A stretch of DNA of 64,000 nt from Maccoyibacter sp900556645 (GCA_958349535.1 CATWDJ010000010.1:6636-70635), one strand, 5' to 3'. Positions 36,024 to 44,841 are shown, counted from the first letter of the stretch. Numbers and translations are program-made. The notes: generated by a model not told the origin, from the letters alone.

Positions 36024-36830
36024 TTATAAATCGGAAAGCAACATCAATGCATTGGAAGAAGCAATACAATCGAAATGCTCTTCAAAATATGCTGCCGTAG
36101 CCTCAGTATATTTTTCTGAATAAGAATATTCAGAAAGAATATTGCAGACCTTGTTGAAATCCTCCGGGGTGTGATGGCCCTTGTGGATTACCAGATAAAA
36201 CTTTTTGGTTGTCGGGTTTTTATATAAGTCATTCTCTTCATGGTAGAAACCACGAAGCACATGGGCTAATCTGGTAACGTCATCTAAACTCTGGAAAACA
36301 AATAATTTGGTCAAATCTGTCAGGACATCCACAGAATCCTTAGATTCCGGTTTGTCATTCGCCTCCTCTTTGGAAGAAAAGGTTGCTTCCAAAGGAACAA
36401 AATCGGAAACCTGTTTCAGTTCTGCTTCTGTTTTCTGGCGTTCCTCGCGGATTCTCTTAAAAAGACCTAATACATCGTCGGCACCTTCTGAAGAGACCGC
36501 AGAAGAATCCTCCTGTCCATAAGATTCAAAATCACTCTCATCTCCATCTGAAAATTTAGAAAAACGAGTATCAATTTCTTCCGGATATTCCACTTTTGTA
36601 ATAATTAAAATGATAGTATCCGCAGATAACGGAATAGCCTCAATCATCAATGGAATATCTTCTGCCTCGAAACCAAATTCATAAGCAGCCTGTTGCATCA
36701 TATCCCGGAAAAGAATCTTTGCTTTTTCGGTTCCATAAGCAAGTTCGCTTAATTTTAATTGGCGGTCTGCCAAATCTTCTTTTGTTAAAGTGCAGCGAAT
36801 CTGGTTGTCATTTACTTTCTCTATTTTCAT
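36024..36830 (-). CDS. mecA: adaptor protein MecA
   Basis: Adaptor that delivers substrates to ClpC-ClpP. The 268 residues contain the N-terminal substrate-binding domain (KIEKVNDNQIRCTLTKEDL, RDMMQQAAYEFGFEAED), an acidic low-complexity linker with DGDESDFESYGQEDSS (about 95-115), and the C-terminal ClpC-binding domain (YHEENDLYKNPTTKKFYLVI, LSEYSYSEKYTEATAAYFEE). It is monocistronic. The family name comes from competence control, but competence genes are not near. Confidence 0.9.
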   Translation of the reverse strand: MKIEKVNDNQIRCTLTKEDLADRQLKLSELAYGTEKAKILFRDMMQQAAYEFGFEAEDIPLMIEAIPLSADTIILIITKVEYPEEIDTRFSKFSDGDESDFESYGQEDSSAVSSEGADDVLGLFKRIREERQKTEAELKQVSDFVPLEATFSSKEEANDKPESKDSVDVLTDLTKLFVFQSLDDVTRLAHVLRGFYHEENDLYKNPTTKKFYLVIHKGHHTPEDFNKVCNILSEYSYSEKYTEATAAYFEEHFDCIASSNALMLLSDL

Positions 36831-37424
36831 AAAATCACTTCCTTTTCGAGAAAATCAAGTAATTGCACTCTTTTGGTACTATTATTATAATCAAATCTTC
36901 TTCATATGTAAATGTAATTTTAAGGAAAAGAAAATATTAAAAAAGTATAAAGTCCCTAAAAAATGGAAAAATAACTTGTCACAGGAGAAACTCTATGATA
37001 TAAAAGGATATGAGATAGCTTTCTCTAAAATTCTTAAATAGGCAGACATTCAAAGATTACGGAATATTCAGATACTGACGGTCGGATTCGGACATATTCG
37101 TCAGAAGTCGTAATCAAATCTCAGGGTAACGGTTATTTTACCCATCGAAATAATTTCCAGATAAAAACAAGAGAACAATGAAGAAAATTAAGGAAAATTT
37201 TATATTTTTGCGGAAAGATATCTCTGAAATTTTATAAAAAGGAGGGTAGAAAAAGGGGGACTGTTTTCCTGCAGGAAAGGGAAATGGTGTATTGGGATAG
37301 AAAAGATAAGAAAAAAGAAACATCCGGTACTGCATGAAAGCAGGACTCCGCAATATGTATTGTATTTTAATATATCACAGTTACTATGTGCGAAAACCTT
37401 TGAAATGGGGAAGAGAGGAATGAA
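36831..37424. other. 594-base intergenic region, no gene recognised
   Basis: No frame here has a convincing start or family match. The only visible structure is at 37055-37114, where GATTAC (37055-37060) can pair with GTAATC (37109-37114) and, inside it, CTGACG (37075-37080) with CGTCAG (37099-37104). A second small hairpin, GGGTAA...TTACCC, follows at about 37123-37142. This could be a leader or small RNA, or chance. Confidence 0.5.
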
Positions 37425-37637
37425 ATGATACCAAAGAAGGAAAGTATCCGGTTGTTTATGGAGCTGCAGACATTGGAAGAGCGTGGCATCGGAATCTGGA
37501 TGGAAGGTCATATCAGCAGTCCCGGAGCGGTAACACAGGCTCTGTCTGTCAGTGAAGAGTCTGCCTATATGCGAGATTACATTTTTGAGGAGGGGGTGTT
37601 GAAGAAAGTACAATTTGACAAAGTAAAAAACACATGA
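37425..37637 (+). CDS. small uncharacterised protein
   Basis: I do not recognise this 70-residue soluble protein. It starts MIPKKESIRLFMELQTLEER after GAGAGGAA. It contains an EGHISSPGAVTQALSVSEES segment and ends in a basic tail. A hairpin terminator follows, so it appears to be a genuine single-gene unit. Confidence 0.65.
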   Translation: MIPKKESIRLFMELQTLEERGIGIWMEGHISSPGAVTQALSVSEESAYMRDYIFEEGVLKKVQFDKVKNT

Positions 37638-37667
37638 TAAATATGGAAAAGATTCCATACGTTTGAG

Positions 37668-37697
37668 AACAGGGCTGCCTTTTGCAGCCCTTGTTTT
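37668..37697 (+). terminator. terminator of the 70-residue gene
   Basis: AACAGGGCTGC and GCAGCCCTTGTTTT form a GC-rich hairpin with loop CTTTT. Confidence 0.88.
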
Positions 37698-37747
37698 AGC
37701 AGGGGGGTATATGCTATAATAGGTGCAATATCATAAGGAGGTAACAC

Positions 37748-39448
37748 ATGAAGAAAAAAGCATCGCCAATCCTTGCAGTATTGCTCCTGATAGTGGTAGT
37801 GGTGCTGATGTTGGCGGGAAAGACAGTTATACAAAAATATACTCCCTCCAAGGAAAAGGCGGATTTAAAAGAATACTATCAATTAACAGAGGCAGGAGAC
37901 ACGGCAGTCATCGTAGATGCCCAGAAACAGGACACTACAGCAAAATTAGTGGCCGGTAAGATATATGTGGAATATCATTTCTTACATGATGTGCTGAATG
38001 AGCGTTTTTACTGGGATGCCAACGAAAACAGGCTGCTTTACACCACTCCTTCCGAAATTACATCGGTGGCGGCTGGAAGCAGTGACTACTATGTTGCAAA
38101 AGAGAAAAAATCAGAAACCTATACCATTGTCTATGCAGATGCGGACCGGGCCTATGTGGCTTTGGATTTTGTAAAGAAATATACCAACATCAGCTATGAG
38201 ATGTTTGAAGAGCCGAATCGTATCATGATTACAAAAACATGGGGAAATATCGATACGGCACAGGTAAAAAAAGAAGCAGAAATCCGAATCAAAGGCGGAA
38301 TAAAAAGTCCGATTTTAAAAACAGTTCAAAAGGGTGATACCGTCAGGGTAGTGGAACAGGACAAGAAATGGTCTAAGGTTTGTACGGAAGACGGATACAT
38401 CGGATATATCAAAAATAACAGCTTGGGGAAAATAGAGCAGAAGAAGCTGACCAGCGATTTCAAAGAGCCGGAATACAGCCATCTGCTGCGGGACGGAAAG
38501 ATTAACATGGCATGGCATCAGGTAACCACAAAGCAGGCAAACAGTTCTCTGGCAGAGGTGTTGTCCAATACCAAAGGTGTCAATGTGATTTCACCGACTT
38601 GGTTTTATCTCAATGACAACCAGGGAGGAATTGCTTCTCTGGCAAGCAGTGATTATGTGACTTATGCACACCAGCACAATGTAGAAGTATGGGCATTGGT
38701 CAGCAATCTGGAAAATGGGGATGTGGATACCACACAGGTACTGACCCATACATCTTCCAGAGAGAATCTGACCAACAACCTGATTTCCATGGCAATCCAA
38801 TATGACTTAGATGGTATCAATGTAGATTTTGAAACCTTGAGTACAGAAGCGAGAGAAAGCTATGTACAGTTTATCCGTGAGCTGTCCATCAAGTGTAAGA
38901 ATAACGGCATTGTATTATCGGTAGATAATTATGTACCATCCAGCTATACGGCATTTTATGACCGGAAAGAGCAGGCGTGTTTTGCTGACTACATTGTTAT
39001 CATGGGCTATGATGAACATTACAAAGGTTCTGAAGAAGCCGGCTCTGTTTCTTCCATTGATTTTGTTACCAATGGAATCAAAGATTCCTTAAAAGAGGTT
39101 CCAGCGGAACAGGTAATTTTGGGAATGCCACTCTATACCAGACTCTGGTCTGAGACAGCAGGAGAGGACGGAAAAGTAACCGTATCCTCCGAGGTTGTGA
39201 ACATGAAAGCACAGCAGACTATCATTGACAACAGTGGTGCAGTTCCGAAATGGTTGGACAAAGAACAGCAAAATTATATTGAATATACACAAGATGGTGT
39301 TACCTATAAAATGTGGATGGAAGACGAGAAGTCTTTGGAACAGAAATTAAAGGCTGCAAAGAAAAATAAACTTGCCGGAACTTCTGTCTGGAAGCTGGGC
39401 ATGGAACCGTCATCCATCTGGGATACCATTATTAAATATGTAAATTAG
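37748..39448 (+). CDS. GH18-family glycosyl hydrolase with SH3 domain
   Basis: Membrane-anchored cell-wall hydrolase, 566 residues. It has an N-terminal signal anchor (about 5-22), then a beta-rich stalk with repeats resembling the copper amine oxidase N-terminal domain. A bacterial SH3 domain follows (about 180-230, with GDTVRVVEQDKKWSKVCTE), then the GH18 barrel. The catalytic motif is DLDGINVDFE with Glu362 as proton donor. Related proteins (YaaH/SleL type) cut muramic-delta-lactam or N-acetylglucosamine linkages in spores and walls. It is followed by an amidase gene. Confidence 0.9.
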   Translation: MKKKASPILAVLLLIVVVVLMLAGKTVIQKYTPSKEKADLKEYYQLTEAGDTAVIVDAQKQDTTAKLVAGKIYVEYHFLHDVLNERFYWDANENRLLYTTPSEITSVAAGSSDYYVAKEKKSETYTIVYADADRAYVALDFVKKYTNISYEMFEEPNRIMITKTWGNIDTAQVKKEAEIRIKGGIKSPILKTVQKGDTVRVVEQDKKWSKVCTEDGYIGYIKNNSLGKIEQKKLTSDFKEPEYSHLLRDGKINMAWHQVTTKQANSSLAEVLSNTKGVNVISPTWFYLNDNQGGIASLASSDYVTYAHQHNVEVWALVSNLENGDVDTTQVLTHTSSRENLTNNLISMAIQYDLDGINVDFETLSTEARESYVQFIRELSIKCKNNGIVLSVDNYVPSSYTAFYDRKEQACFADYIVIMGYDEHYKGSEEAGSVSSIDFVTNGIKDSLKEVPAEQVILGMPLYTRLWSETAGEDGKVTVSSEVVNMKAQQTIIDNSGAVPKWLDKEQQNYIEYTQDGVTYKMWMEDEKSLEQKLKAAKKNKLAGTSVWKLGMEPSSIWDTIIKYVN

Positions 39449-39565
39449 TACAGGAATTGCAGGGCGTACCGAAGGGTACGCTCTTTTTCTATCAAAAAGC
39501 TTACAGTTCTAAGAAAATAATTTTTTTCATAAAATACAACAAGTCTGAGGTATCAGGGGAAATAT

Positions 39566-40255
39566 GTGAAGAAAAGAATAGAAGTGATTATGGGAGTAGT
39601 CCTGCTGGTGGCAGCAGGATTTTTAGCAAAACGGGGAGCTATCTATGTACAGCAGAGTAAAGTGGGGGAGGAAAAAACCTGTATTGTAATAGATGCAGGT
39701 CATGGAGGAACCGACCCGGGAAAAATAGGAATTAACGGAAAAAAGGAAAAAGACATAAATCTCCAAATCGCAAAGGAATTAAAAAAGAAATTGGAAAAAG
39801 AAGGCATAGAGGTGGTAATGACCCGGGAAAGCGATGAGGGGCTTTATAACAGCAGCTCCAGAAACAAAAAAGTGGATGATATGAAAAAGCGGTGTAAAAT
39901 CATTGATGAGGCGAAGCCGGTGTTTACCATTAGTATTCATCAGAACAGCTATCCCGAGGAGTATGTAAAAGGAGCACAGGTCTTCTATTATGGACAATCT
40001 CAGGAGGGAAAAGAATTAGCGGAAATTTTACAGGAAATCATGGTGCAGCAACTGGATAAAGAGAACCACAGAACGGCAAAAGCAAATGAAAGCTATTATC
40101 TTTTGAAGAAGACGGAATCTCCCACTGTTATTGTGGAATGCGGTTTTTTAAGCAACAGCGAGGAGGCAAAATTATTGGCGGATAAGGACTACCAGAAAAA
40201 GGTAGCAGAGTCAATACATACAGGAATCAAAAAGTATTTAAAGGAAGAGAAGTAA
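39566..40255 (+). CDS. N-acetylmuramoyl-L-alanine amidase (Amidase_3)
   Basis: Zinc amidase that cuts the bond between muramic acid and the stem peptide. The 229 residues start at GTG 39566 with a signal anchor (about 5-20). Motifs are VIDAGHGGTDPG (His ligand), the Glu ligand region, ISIHQN with the third ligand, and the catalytic Glu in VIVECGFLSN. Length and form resemble CwlD, which makes spore-cortex lactam; with the GH18 gene next to it, a sporulation or wall-remodelling role is plausible. Confidence 0.9.
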   Translation: MKKRIEVIMGVVLLVAAGFLAKRGAIYVQQSKVGEEKTCIVIDAGHGGTDPGKIGINGKKEKDINLQIAKELKKKLEKEGIEVVMTRESDEGLYNSSSRNKKVDDMKKRCKIIDEAKPVFTISIHQNSYPEEYVKGAQVFYYGQSQEGKELAEILQEIMVQQLDKENHRTAKANESYYLLKKTESPTVIVECGFLSNSEEAKLLADKDYQKKVAESIHTGIKKYLKEEK

Positions 40256-40267
40256 ATGTTTACCTAG

Positions 40268-40295
40268 TTGCGATATTTCCATAACATGATATAAT
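40268..40295 (+). promoter_or_regulatory. promoter immediately upstream of tsaC
   Basis: TTGCGA at 40268-40273 and TATAAT at 40290-40295, 16 bases apart. The start codon is only 7 bases after the -10 box and no ribosome site is visible, so the transcript would be leaderless or nearly so. Confidence 0.6.
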
Positions 40296-40302
40296 AGAAG
40301 TC

Positions 40303-41841
40303 ATGGAAACAGAAATATTAAAGATAGACAGTAATCAGATAGATAAAGAAAATATTCGGCGGGCAGCCGAGCTTATAAGAGAAGGAGAATTGGTGGCATT
40401 TCCCACAGAAACAGTTTATGGATTGGGGGCGGATGCCATGAATCCTGCTGCAGCAAAACGGATCTATGAGGCAAAGGGGAGACCATCGGATAATCCGCTA
40501 ATTGTCCATGTGTCTCAGGCAAGGGATTTGGAGAAGCTGACAGCCAGAGTGCCGGGAAAAGCGGTAAAGCTGGCAGGAGCTTTCTGGCCGGGACCTTTAA
40601 CTATGATTTTAGAAAAAAACGAAAAGGTTCCCTATGAGACAACCGGAGGATTGGATACGGTGGCCATCCGTATGCCGAATCATCCCGTGGCATTGGCGTT
40701 AATAGAAGAGAGCGGGACCTATATTGCGGCACCTAGTGCCAATGCATCAGGAAGACCCAGCCCTACCACGGCGGAACATGTGGCAGAGGATTTGTCCGGC
40801 AAAATACCAATGATTTTGGACGGCGGAAGTGTTTCAGTTGGAATCGAATCCACCATCATTGATTTGACAGAAGAGATACCGATGATTCTGCGTCCCGGAT
40901 ATATTACAAAATCCATGCTAGAGGAAGTCATCGGAACGGTGGAGATGGATCCGGGAATCATTGCAGCGGACTCTGATCAGAAACCAAAGGCACCGGGGAT
41001 GAAATACAGGCATTATGCACCCAAGGCAGATTTAAAACTGGTGGACGGAGACAGACATTCTGTAACCAGGAAGATTCGTGAGATGACGCAGGAAGCGATA
41101 CAGCAGGGGAAAAAGGTAGGTATCATTGCCACGGATGAAACTGCTGGAAAATATCTGGCTGGAAATGTTCTGAGCATTGGAAGCAGGACGGATGAGGATA
41201 CCATAGCCAGACATCTCTACGGTATCCTGCGTAAGTTTGATGATATGGAAGTGGATGTCATCTACTCGGAGAGTTTTGAAACACCGAGAATCGGACAGGC
41301 TATTATGAACCGTCTTTTGAAAGCGGCGGGTCATGAGATAATAGAGGTTGAGAATCGGCAAAGAGGGATGGAGACCTATAAGCGGATTATTTTTGTAGCA
41401 GACAGCGGAACCTGCCGGGCTCCTATGGCGGTCGGGATTTTAGAGGATCAGGTGTTGAGCCGTCCCATAGAGATTTTATCCAGAGGAATGGTAGTACTTT
41501 TCCCGGAACCCTTGAATCAAAAAGCCGAGGCGGTTATGATTAGTAACGGGCTGAAGACAGAAGGCTTTATGTCGGCACAATTGGTGGAGGAAGACATTAC
41601 CGAGGACACCTTGATATTGACCATGAGTGAAGACAACAGGCAGAAGATACTGGAGTTATTTCCAGAGATAAACGAAGAGAGCGTACAAGTACTCACAACA
41701 CTGGTGGGAGATGAGTTGGAGATTTTGGACCCATACGGAGGAAATCTTCAGGCATACGGACTCTGTTATGAGACCTTAAACAAATCTATAAAAAAACTTG
41801 TGAAAATACTAAATGAAGGAGAAAAGACATGTCAAAAGTAA
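40303..41841 (+). CDS. tsaC: threonylcarbamoyl-AMP synthase fused to a degenerate LMW phosphatase domain
   Basis: Makes threonylcarbamoyl-AMP for the t6A37 tRNA modification. Residues 1-210 form the Sua5/YciO/YrdC catalytic domain (AFPTETVYGLGA, KGRPSDNPL, SANASGRPSPT). About 225-345 is the Sua5 C-terminal domain (GMKYRHYAPKADL). The last 150 residues are a low-molecular-weight phosphatase fold (IIFVADSGTCRAPMA, LDPYGGN). In active enzymes this loop reads CxxxxxCR with the first Cys as nucleophile; here it is Ala366, with Cys371-Arg372 kept. The phosphatase half is therefore predicted inactive. Separate ywlC and ywlE genes in Bacillus correspond to the two halves. It overlaps upp by 13 bases. 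Confidence 0.92.
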   Translation: METEILKIDSNQIDKENIRRAAELIREGELVAFPTETVYGLGADAMNPAAAKRIYEAKGRPSDNPLIVHVSQARDLEKLTARVPGKAVKLAGAFWPGPLTMILEKNEKVPYETTGGLDTVAIRMPNHPVALALIEESGTYIAAPSANASGRPSPTTAEHVAEDLSGKIPMILDGGSVSVGIESTIIDLTEEIPMILRPGYITKSMLEEVIGTVEMDPGIIAADSDQKPKAPGMKYRHYAPKADLKLVDGDRHSVTRKIREMTQEAIQQGKKVGIIATDETAGKYLAGNVLSIGSRTDEDTIARHLYGILRKFDDMEVDVIYSESFETPRIGQAIMNRLLKAAGHEIIEVENRQRGMETYKRIIFVADSGTCRAPMAVGILEDQVLSRPIEILSRGMVVLFPEPLNQKAEAVMISNGLKTEGFMSAQLVEEDITEDTLILTMSEDNRQKILELFPEINEESVQVLTTLVGDELEILDPYGGNLQAYGLCYETLNKSIKKLVKILNEGEKTCQK

Positions 41842-42458
41842 CGATTATGGATCATCCGTTGATTCAGCACAAAATCAGTTGGATTCGGAGGGAGGATACG
41901 GGTTCTAAGGATTTCAGAACTCTGATTAGCGAGATAGCTATGCTGATGTGCTACGAGGCAACCAGAGATTTGGAGCTTGCAGATGTGGAGATTCAGACAC
42001 CGATTTGCAAGACCACGGCAAAGGAACTGAAAGGAAAGAAGCTGGCAGTAGTTCCGATTCTGAGAGCAGGATTGGGTATGGTAGACGGAATGCTGGCTAT
42101 GATACCGTCTGCAAAGGTAGGACATATCGGACTGTACCGTAACGAGGAGACCTTAGAGCCGGTAGAGTACTATTGTAAGCTGCCAAAGGATTGCAGTGAG
42201 AGAGAGGTTTTCGTGGTGGACCCAATGCTGGCAACGGGAGGTTCTTCTGTGGCGGCAATCCAGATGCTGAAGGATAAGGGTGTAAAACACATTCATTTTA
42301 TGTGCATTATTGCGGCTCCGGAAGGAATCAAGCGGATGCAGGAGGCACACCCGGATGTGGATATCTATGTGGGGGCACAGGATGACCATCTGAATGAGAA
42401 CGGTTATATTGTTCCGGGTCTGGGGGATGCCGGAGATCGTATTTTTGGTACAAAATAA
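41829..42458 (+). CDS. upp: uracil phosphoribosyltransferase
   Basis: Salvages uracil to UMP with PRPP. The 209 residues contain the PRPP-binding loop VVDPMLATGGSS, the conserved VPILRAGLGMVDGM, and the C-terminal uracil-binding VPGLGDAGDRIFGT. It overlaps the preceding gene and ends at a terminator. Confidence 0.97.
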   Translation: MSKVTIMDHPLIQHKISWIRREDTGSKDFRTLISEIAMLMCYEATRDLELADVEIQTPICKTTAKELKGKKLAVVPILRAGLGMVDGMLAMIPSAKVGHIGLYRNEETLEPVEYYCKLPKDCSEREVFVVDPMLATGGSSVAAIQMLKDKGVKHIHFMCIIAAPEGIKRMQEAHPDVDIYVGAQDDHLNENGYIVPGLGDAGDRIFGTK

Positions 42459-42461
42459 ATT

Positions 42462-42490
42462 ACGGATTGTCATTTTGGCAATCCGTTCTT
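42462..42490 (+). terminator. terminator of upp
   Basis: ACGGATTG at 42462-42469 pairs with CAATCCGT at 42479-42486 and is followed by a short T-rich stretch. Confidence 0.75.
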
Positions 42491-42546
42491 TGCATTTACA
42501 TAATTGGAGAAGGTTTTTGAAATTTTTTGTCAGGGAGGGAATACAT

Positions 42547-43032
42547 ATGAGCGATAAAAGGCAGGATTACATCAGTTGGGATGAATATTTCATGGGAGTG
42601 GCAATGCTTTCGGGAATGAGATCCAAAGACCCGAATACACAGGTGGGAGCGTGTATCGTAAGCCCGGACCATAAGATTTTGTCCATGGGCTATAACGGAT
42701 TTCCTACCGGATGCTCTGATGACGAGTTTCCGTGGGCAAGGGAAGGAGAACCGTTGGACAACAAATATTTTTATACGACCCACAGTGAATTAAATGCAAT
42801 TTTGAATTATCGTGGCGGAAGTCTGGAAGGTTCTATTTTGTATGTGTCGCTGTTTCCTTGTAACGAATGTGCAAAAGCTATCATACAATCAGGTATAAAA
42901 ACGGTAATATATGATGATGATAAGTATAAGAATACGCCGGGAGTCATTGCATCCAAAAGAATGTTGAAGGCCGCAGGCGTTGAATTTCGCAAGTATCAGC
43001 ACACGGAACGGGAAATCAAAATAAAATTATAA
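42547..43032 (+). CDS. deoxycytidylate deaminase
   Basis: Converts dCMP to dUMP for thymidylate synthesis. ATG 42547 is chosen because GGGAGGG lies 8 bases upstream, giving 161 residues; a longer frame starts inside upp. The zinc site is THSELNAI (His-x-Glu) and SLFPCNECAKAI (PCxxC). NTQVGACIVSPDHK is the typical nucleotide-binding segment. Related ComEB proteins share this form. Confidence 0.93.
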   Translation: MSDKRQDYISWDEYFMGVAMLSGMRSKDPNTQVGACIVSPDHKILSMGYNGFPTGCSDDEFPWAREGEPLDNKYFYTTHSELNAILNYRGGSLEGSILYVSLFPCNECAKAIIQSGIKTVIYDDDKYKNTPGVIASKRMLKAAGVEFRKYQHTEREIKIKL

Positions 43033-43049
43033 AAAAGACAACTTCCTTA

Positions 43050-43126
43050 TTCTGTCCAAAGTTTATAAAATTGTGGAATCTTGTGGACAAACGGACAGAA
43101 AGTGGTATAAAATAGTCCTATATAAT
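43050..43126 (+). promoter_or_regulatory. promoter region of the ATP synthase operon
   Basis: TATAAA (43106-43111) and TATAAT (43121-43126) are candidate -10 boxes, without a clear consensus -35. TTCTGTCC (43050-43057) and GGACAGAA (43093-43100) form an 8-bp inverted repeat flanking the likely -35 area. Confidence 0.45.
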
Positions 43127-43158
43127 TTTTTGTTGTTAACGACAGAAAGGAGCTATGT

Positions 43159-43401
43159 GTGAAATACAAAAAAAGCGTTTATCAGTCCTTTGTACTGATT
43201 ACACAGTTTGGTATTAACATGATAGTTCCTATTTTTTTGTGTACTGCATTGGGAGTTTTTCTGGACAAAAAGCTGGAGCTATCGTTTCTTACGATTGTGC
43301 TCTTTTTCGTAGGTGCCCTGGCAGGATTCCGAAACTGTTATATCATGGCAAAAAAAATATATGAAAGTGATGATAAAAAGCATGATAAGAAGACTCAATA
43401 G
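43159..43401 (+). CDS. AtpZ/AtpI family protein
   Basis: The 80-residue protein has two hydrophobic helices (about 12-34 and 42-62) with GINMIVPIFLCTALGVFLDK between them, typical of the small AtpZ-like protein at the head of ATP synthase operons. It is thought to help assemble the c-ring or handle magnesium. It starts at GTG 43159 with AAAGGAG six bases upstream, and the next gene overlaps its end. Confidence 0.85.
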   Translation: MKYKKSVYQSFVLITQFGINMIVPIFLCTALGVFLDKKLELSFLTIVLFFVGALAGFRNCYIMAKKIYESDDKKHDKKTQ

Positions 43402-43807
43402 TGCACTTCCGGCACTGTTGCTGGGAATATTGATATACGGAGTGATTGTGGAGCTGGCAGGTGTCTGGTTCGTGGAGGATAAGCTTCGTTATAGTACCGG
43501 ACTTTGGATTGGAATCGCATTGGCATGCGGAATGGCAATTCATATGGCGGTGGTAATTGAGGATGCGGTGGCACTTCAGGGAGAAAACGGGGCAAAAAAT
43601 AAAGTTATTTTACAGTCGCTGCTGCGATATATTGTAGTTGTGGCGGTGTTCTTTGTAACAGCGAAGTTCCGGCTAGGTAATTTTATCATGGCTTTTATAG
43701 GCGTTTTGGGATTAAAGGCAGCAGCTTATATGCAGCCTTTCATTCATAAAGTACTGTATCCTAAAGAAGGGAAAGACCAGAGGTCTTCGGACAGTACAGA
43801 GTTATAA
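43382..43807 (+). CDS. ATP synthase subunit I-like membrane protein
   Basis: The 141 residues contain four hydrophobic segments and a short cytoplasmic tail. It matches the place and topology of AtpI, the c-ring assembly chaperone, but has only loose sequence likeness. ATG codons at 43361, 43370 and 43382 are all in frame inside atpZ and none has a strong RBS; 43382 is chosen as the shortest overlap. Confidence 0.7.
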   Translation: MIRRLNSALPALLLGILIYGVIVELAGVWFVEDKLRYSTGLWIGIALACGMAIHMAVVIEDAVALQGENGAKNKVILQSLLRYIVVVAVFFVTAKFRLGNFIMAFIGVLGLKAAAYMQPFIHKVLYPKEGKDQRSSDSTEL

Positions 43808-43837
43808 TTAATGATGAGGGATGAAGGAGGTGAAATT

Positions 43838-44560
43838 GTGGATAACGCAATTTTGATGGCATCCAGTGCAGAAGACATAGACTTTATGATTCATGGGATT
43901 TTTTCTTATGAAATCTTCGGTCATACTGTGTGGATTACCACAACACATGTGTGCATATTGATTGTCATGCTGACTCTTTTAGTGTTTGCATTTGCAGTGA
44001 ATCGAAAAATGAAGCATGCAACAGATGTACCGGATACCTTTCAGAATATTGCAGAATTGATAGTAGAAAAATTAGATGGCGTAGTAGAGGGCGTTATGGG
44101 AAAGAATTCCAAGAAGTTCAAAAACTACATCAGTACAATTTTTATCTTTATATTGTTCAGCAATATTTCCGGTTTGCTGGGGTTAAGACCACCGACAGCA
44201 GATTACGGAACCACTCTGGCATTGGCATTAATCACGTTCTCCATGATAACGTTCTGTAAATTTAAATATCAGAAGGTTTCCGGAGTACTGAAGGGATTAT
44301 GTGATCCGTGGCCGATTTGGGCACCGATTAACATTATCGGAGATTTAGCCGTACCGGTATCCTTATCATTACGTTTGTTCGCAAACGTATTGTCAGGAAC
44401 TGTAATTATGGCATTGGTTTACGGGCTGCTTTCTAAGATTGCAGTTGTCTGGCCGGCAGCATTACACGTTTACTTTGACTTGTTCTCAGGAGCAATTCAG
44501 ACCTATGTATTCTGTATGTTGACAATGACCTATGTAAATCAGGCAATGGAGACAGAATAA
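43838..44560 (+). CDS. atpB: ATP synthase subunit a
   Basis: Stator channel subunit of Fo. GTG 43838 is preferred, with AGGAGGTGA just upstream, giving 240 residues. The hydrophobic protein carries the conserved arginine helix LSLRLFANVLSGT, in which Arg faces the c-ring, and the AIQTYVFCMLTMTYV last helix. Confidence 0.95.
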   Translation: MDNAILMASSAEDIDFMIHGIFSYEIFGHTVWITTTHVCILIVMLTLLVFAFAVNRKMKHATDVPDTFQNIAELIVEKLDGVVEGVMGKNSKKFKNYISTIFIFILFSNISGLLGLRPPTADYGTTLALALITFSMITFCKFKYQKVSGVLKGLCDPWPIWAPINIIGDLAVPVSLSLRLFANVLSGTVIMALVYGLLSKIAVVWPAALHVYFDLFSGAIQTYVFCMLTMTYVNQAMETE

Positions 44561-44583
44561 TTATTATTTAGGAGGATTATATT

Positions 44584-44841
44584 ATGAATATTTCAGGAAA
44601 TGATTTAATTTTAGCATGTTCAGCAATTGGTGCAGGTTTAGCAGTTATCGCCGGTATCGGACCTGGTATCGGACAGGGTATCGCAGCAGGTCATGCGGCA
44701 TCCGCAGTAGGTAGAAATCCGGGTGCAAAATCCGACATTACCTCTACCATGTTATTAGGACAGGCGGTAGCAGAGACCACAGGTCTTTATGGTTTGTTAG
44801 TAGCTATGCTCTTACTTTTCGTTAAACCGTTAGCAAAATAA
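44584..44841 (+). CDS. atpE: ATP synthase subunit c with sodium-binding signature
   Basis: Rotor-ring subunit, 85 residues with two helices joined by the polar loop GRNPGAKSD. The ion site has Gln31, Val62, Glu64, Thr65, Thr66 and Tyr69 (GPGIGQG and AVAETTGLYG). These match the Gln32, Val63, Glu65, Ser66, Thr67, Tyr70 set of the Ilyobacter tartaricus sodium-translocating ring, with a conservative Ser-to-Thr change. Proton-type rings lack this group. The enzyme is therefore predicted to be sodium-coupled. Confidence 0.94.
   Translation: MNISGNDLILACSAIGAGLAVIAGIGPGIGQGIAAGHAASAVGRNPGAKSDITSTMLLGQAVAETTGLYGLLVAMLLLFVKPLAK

Noticed and set aside
37138..37658. Minus-strand frames covering the gap and the 70-residue gene
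   Set aside because: No ribosome sites; they run antisense to a better-supported plus-strand gene with its own terminator.
42394..42546. N-terminal extension of dCMP deaminase into upp
   Set aside because: A strong GGGAGGG ribosome site marks ATG 42547, and family members start there.
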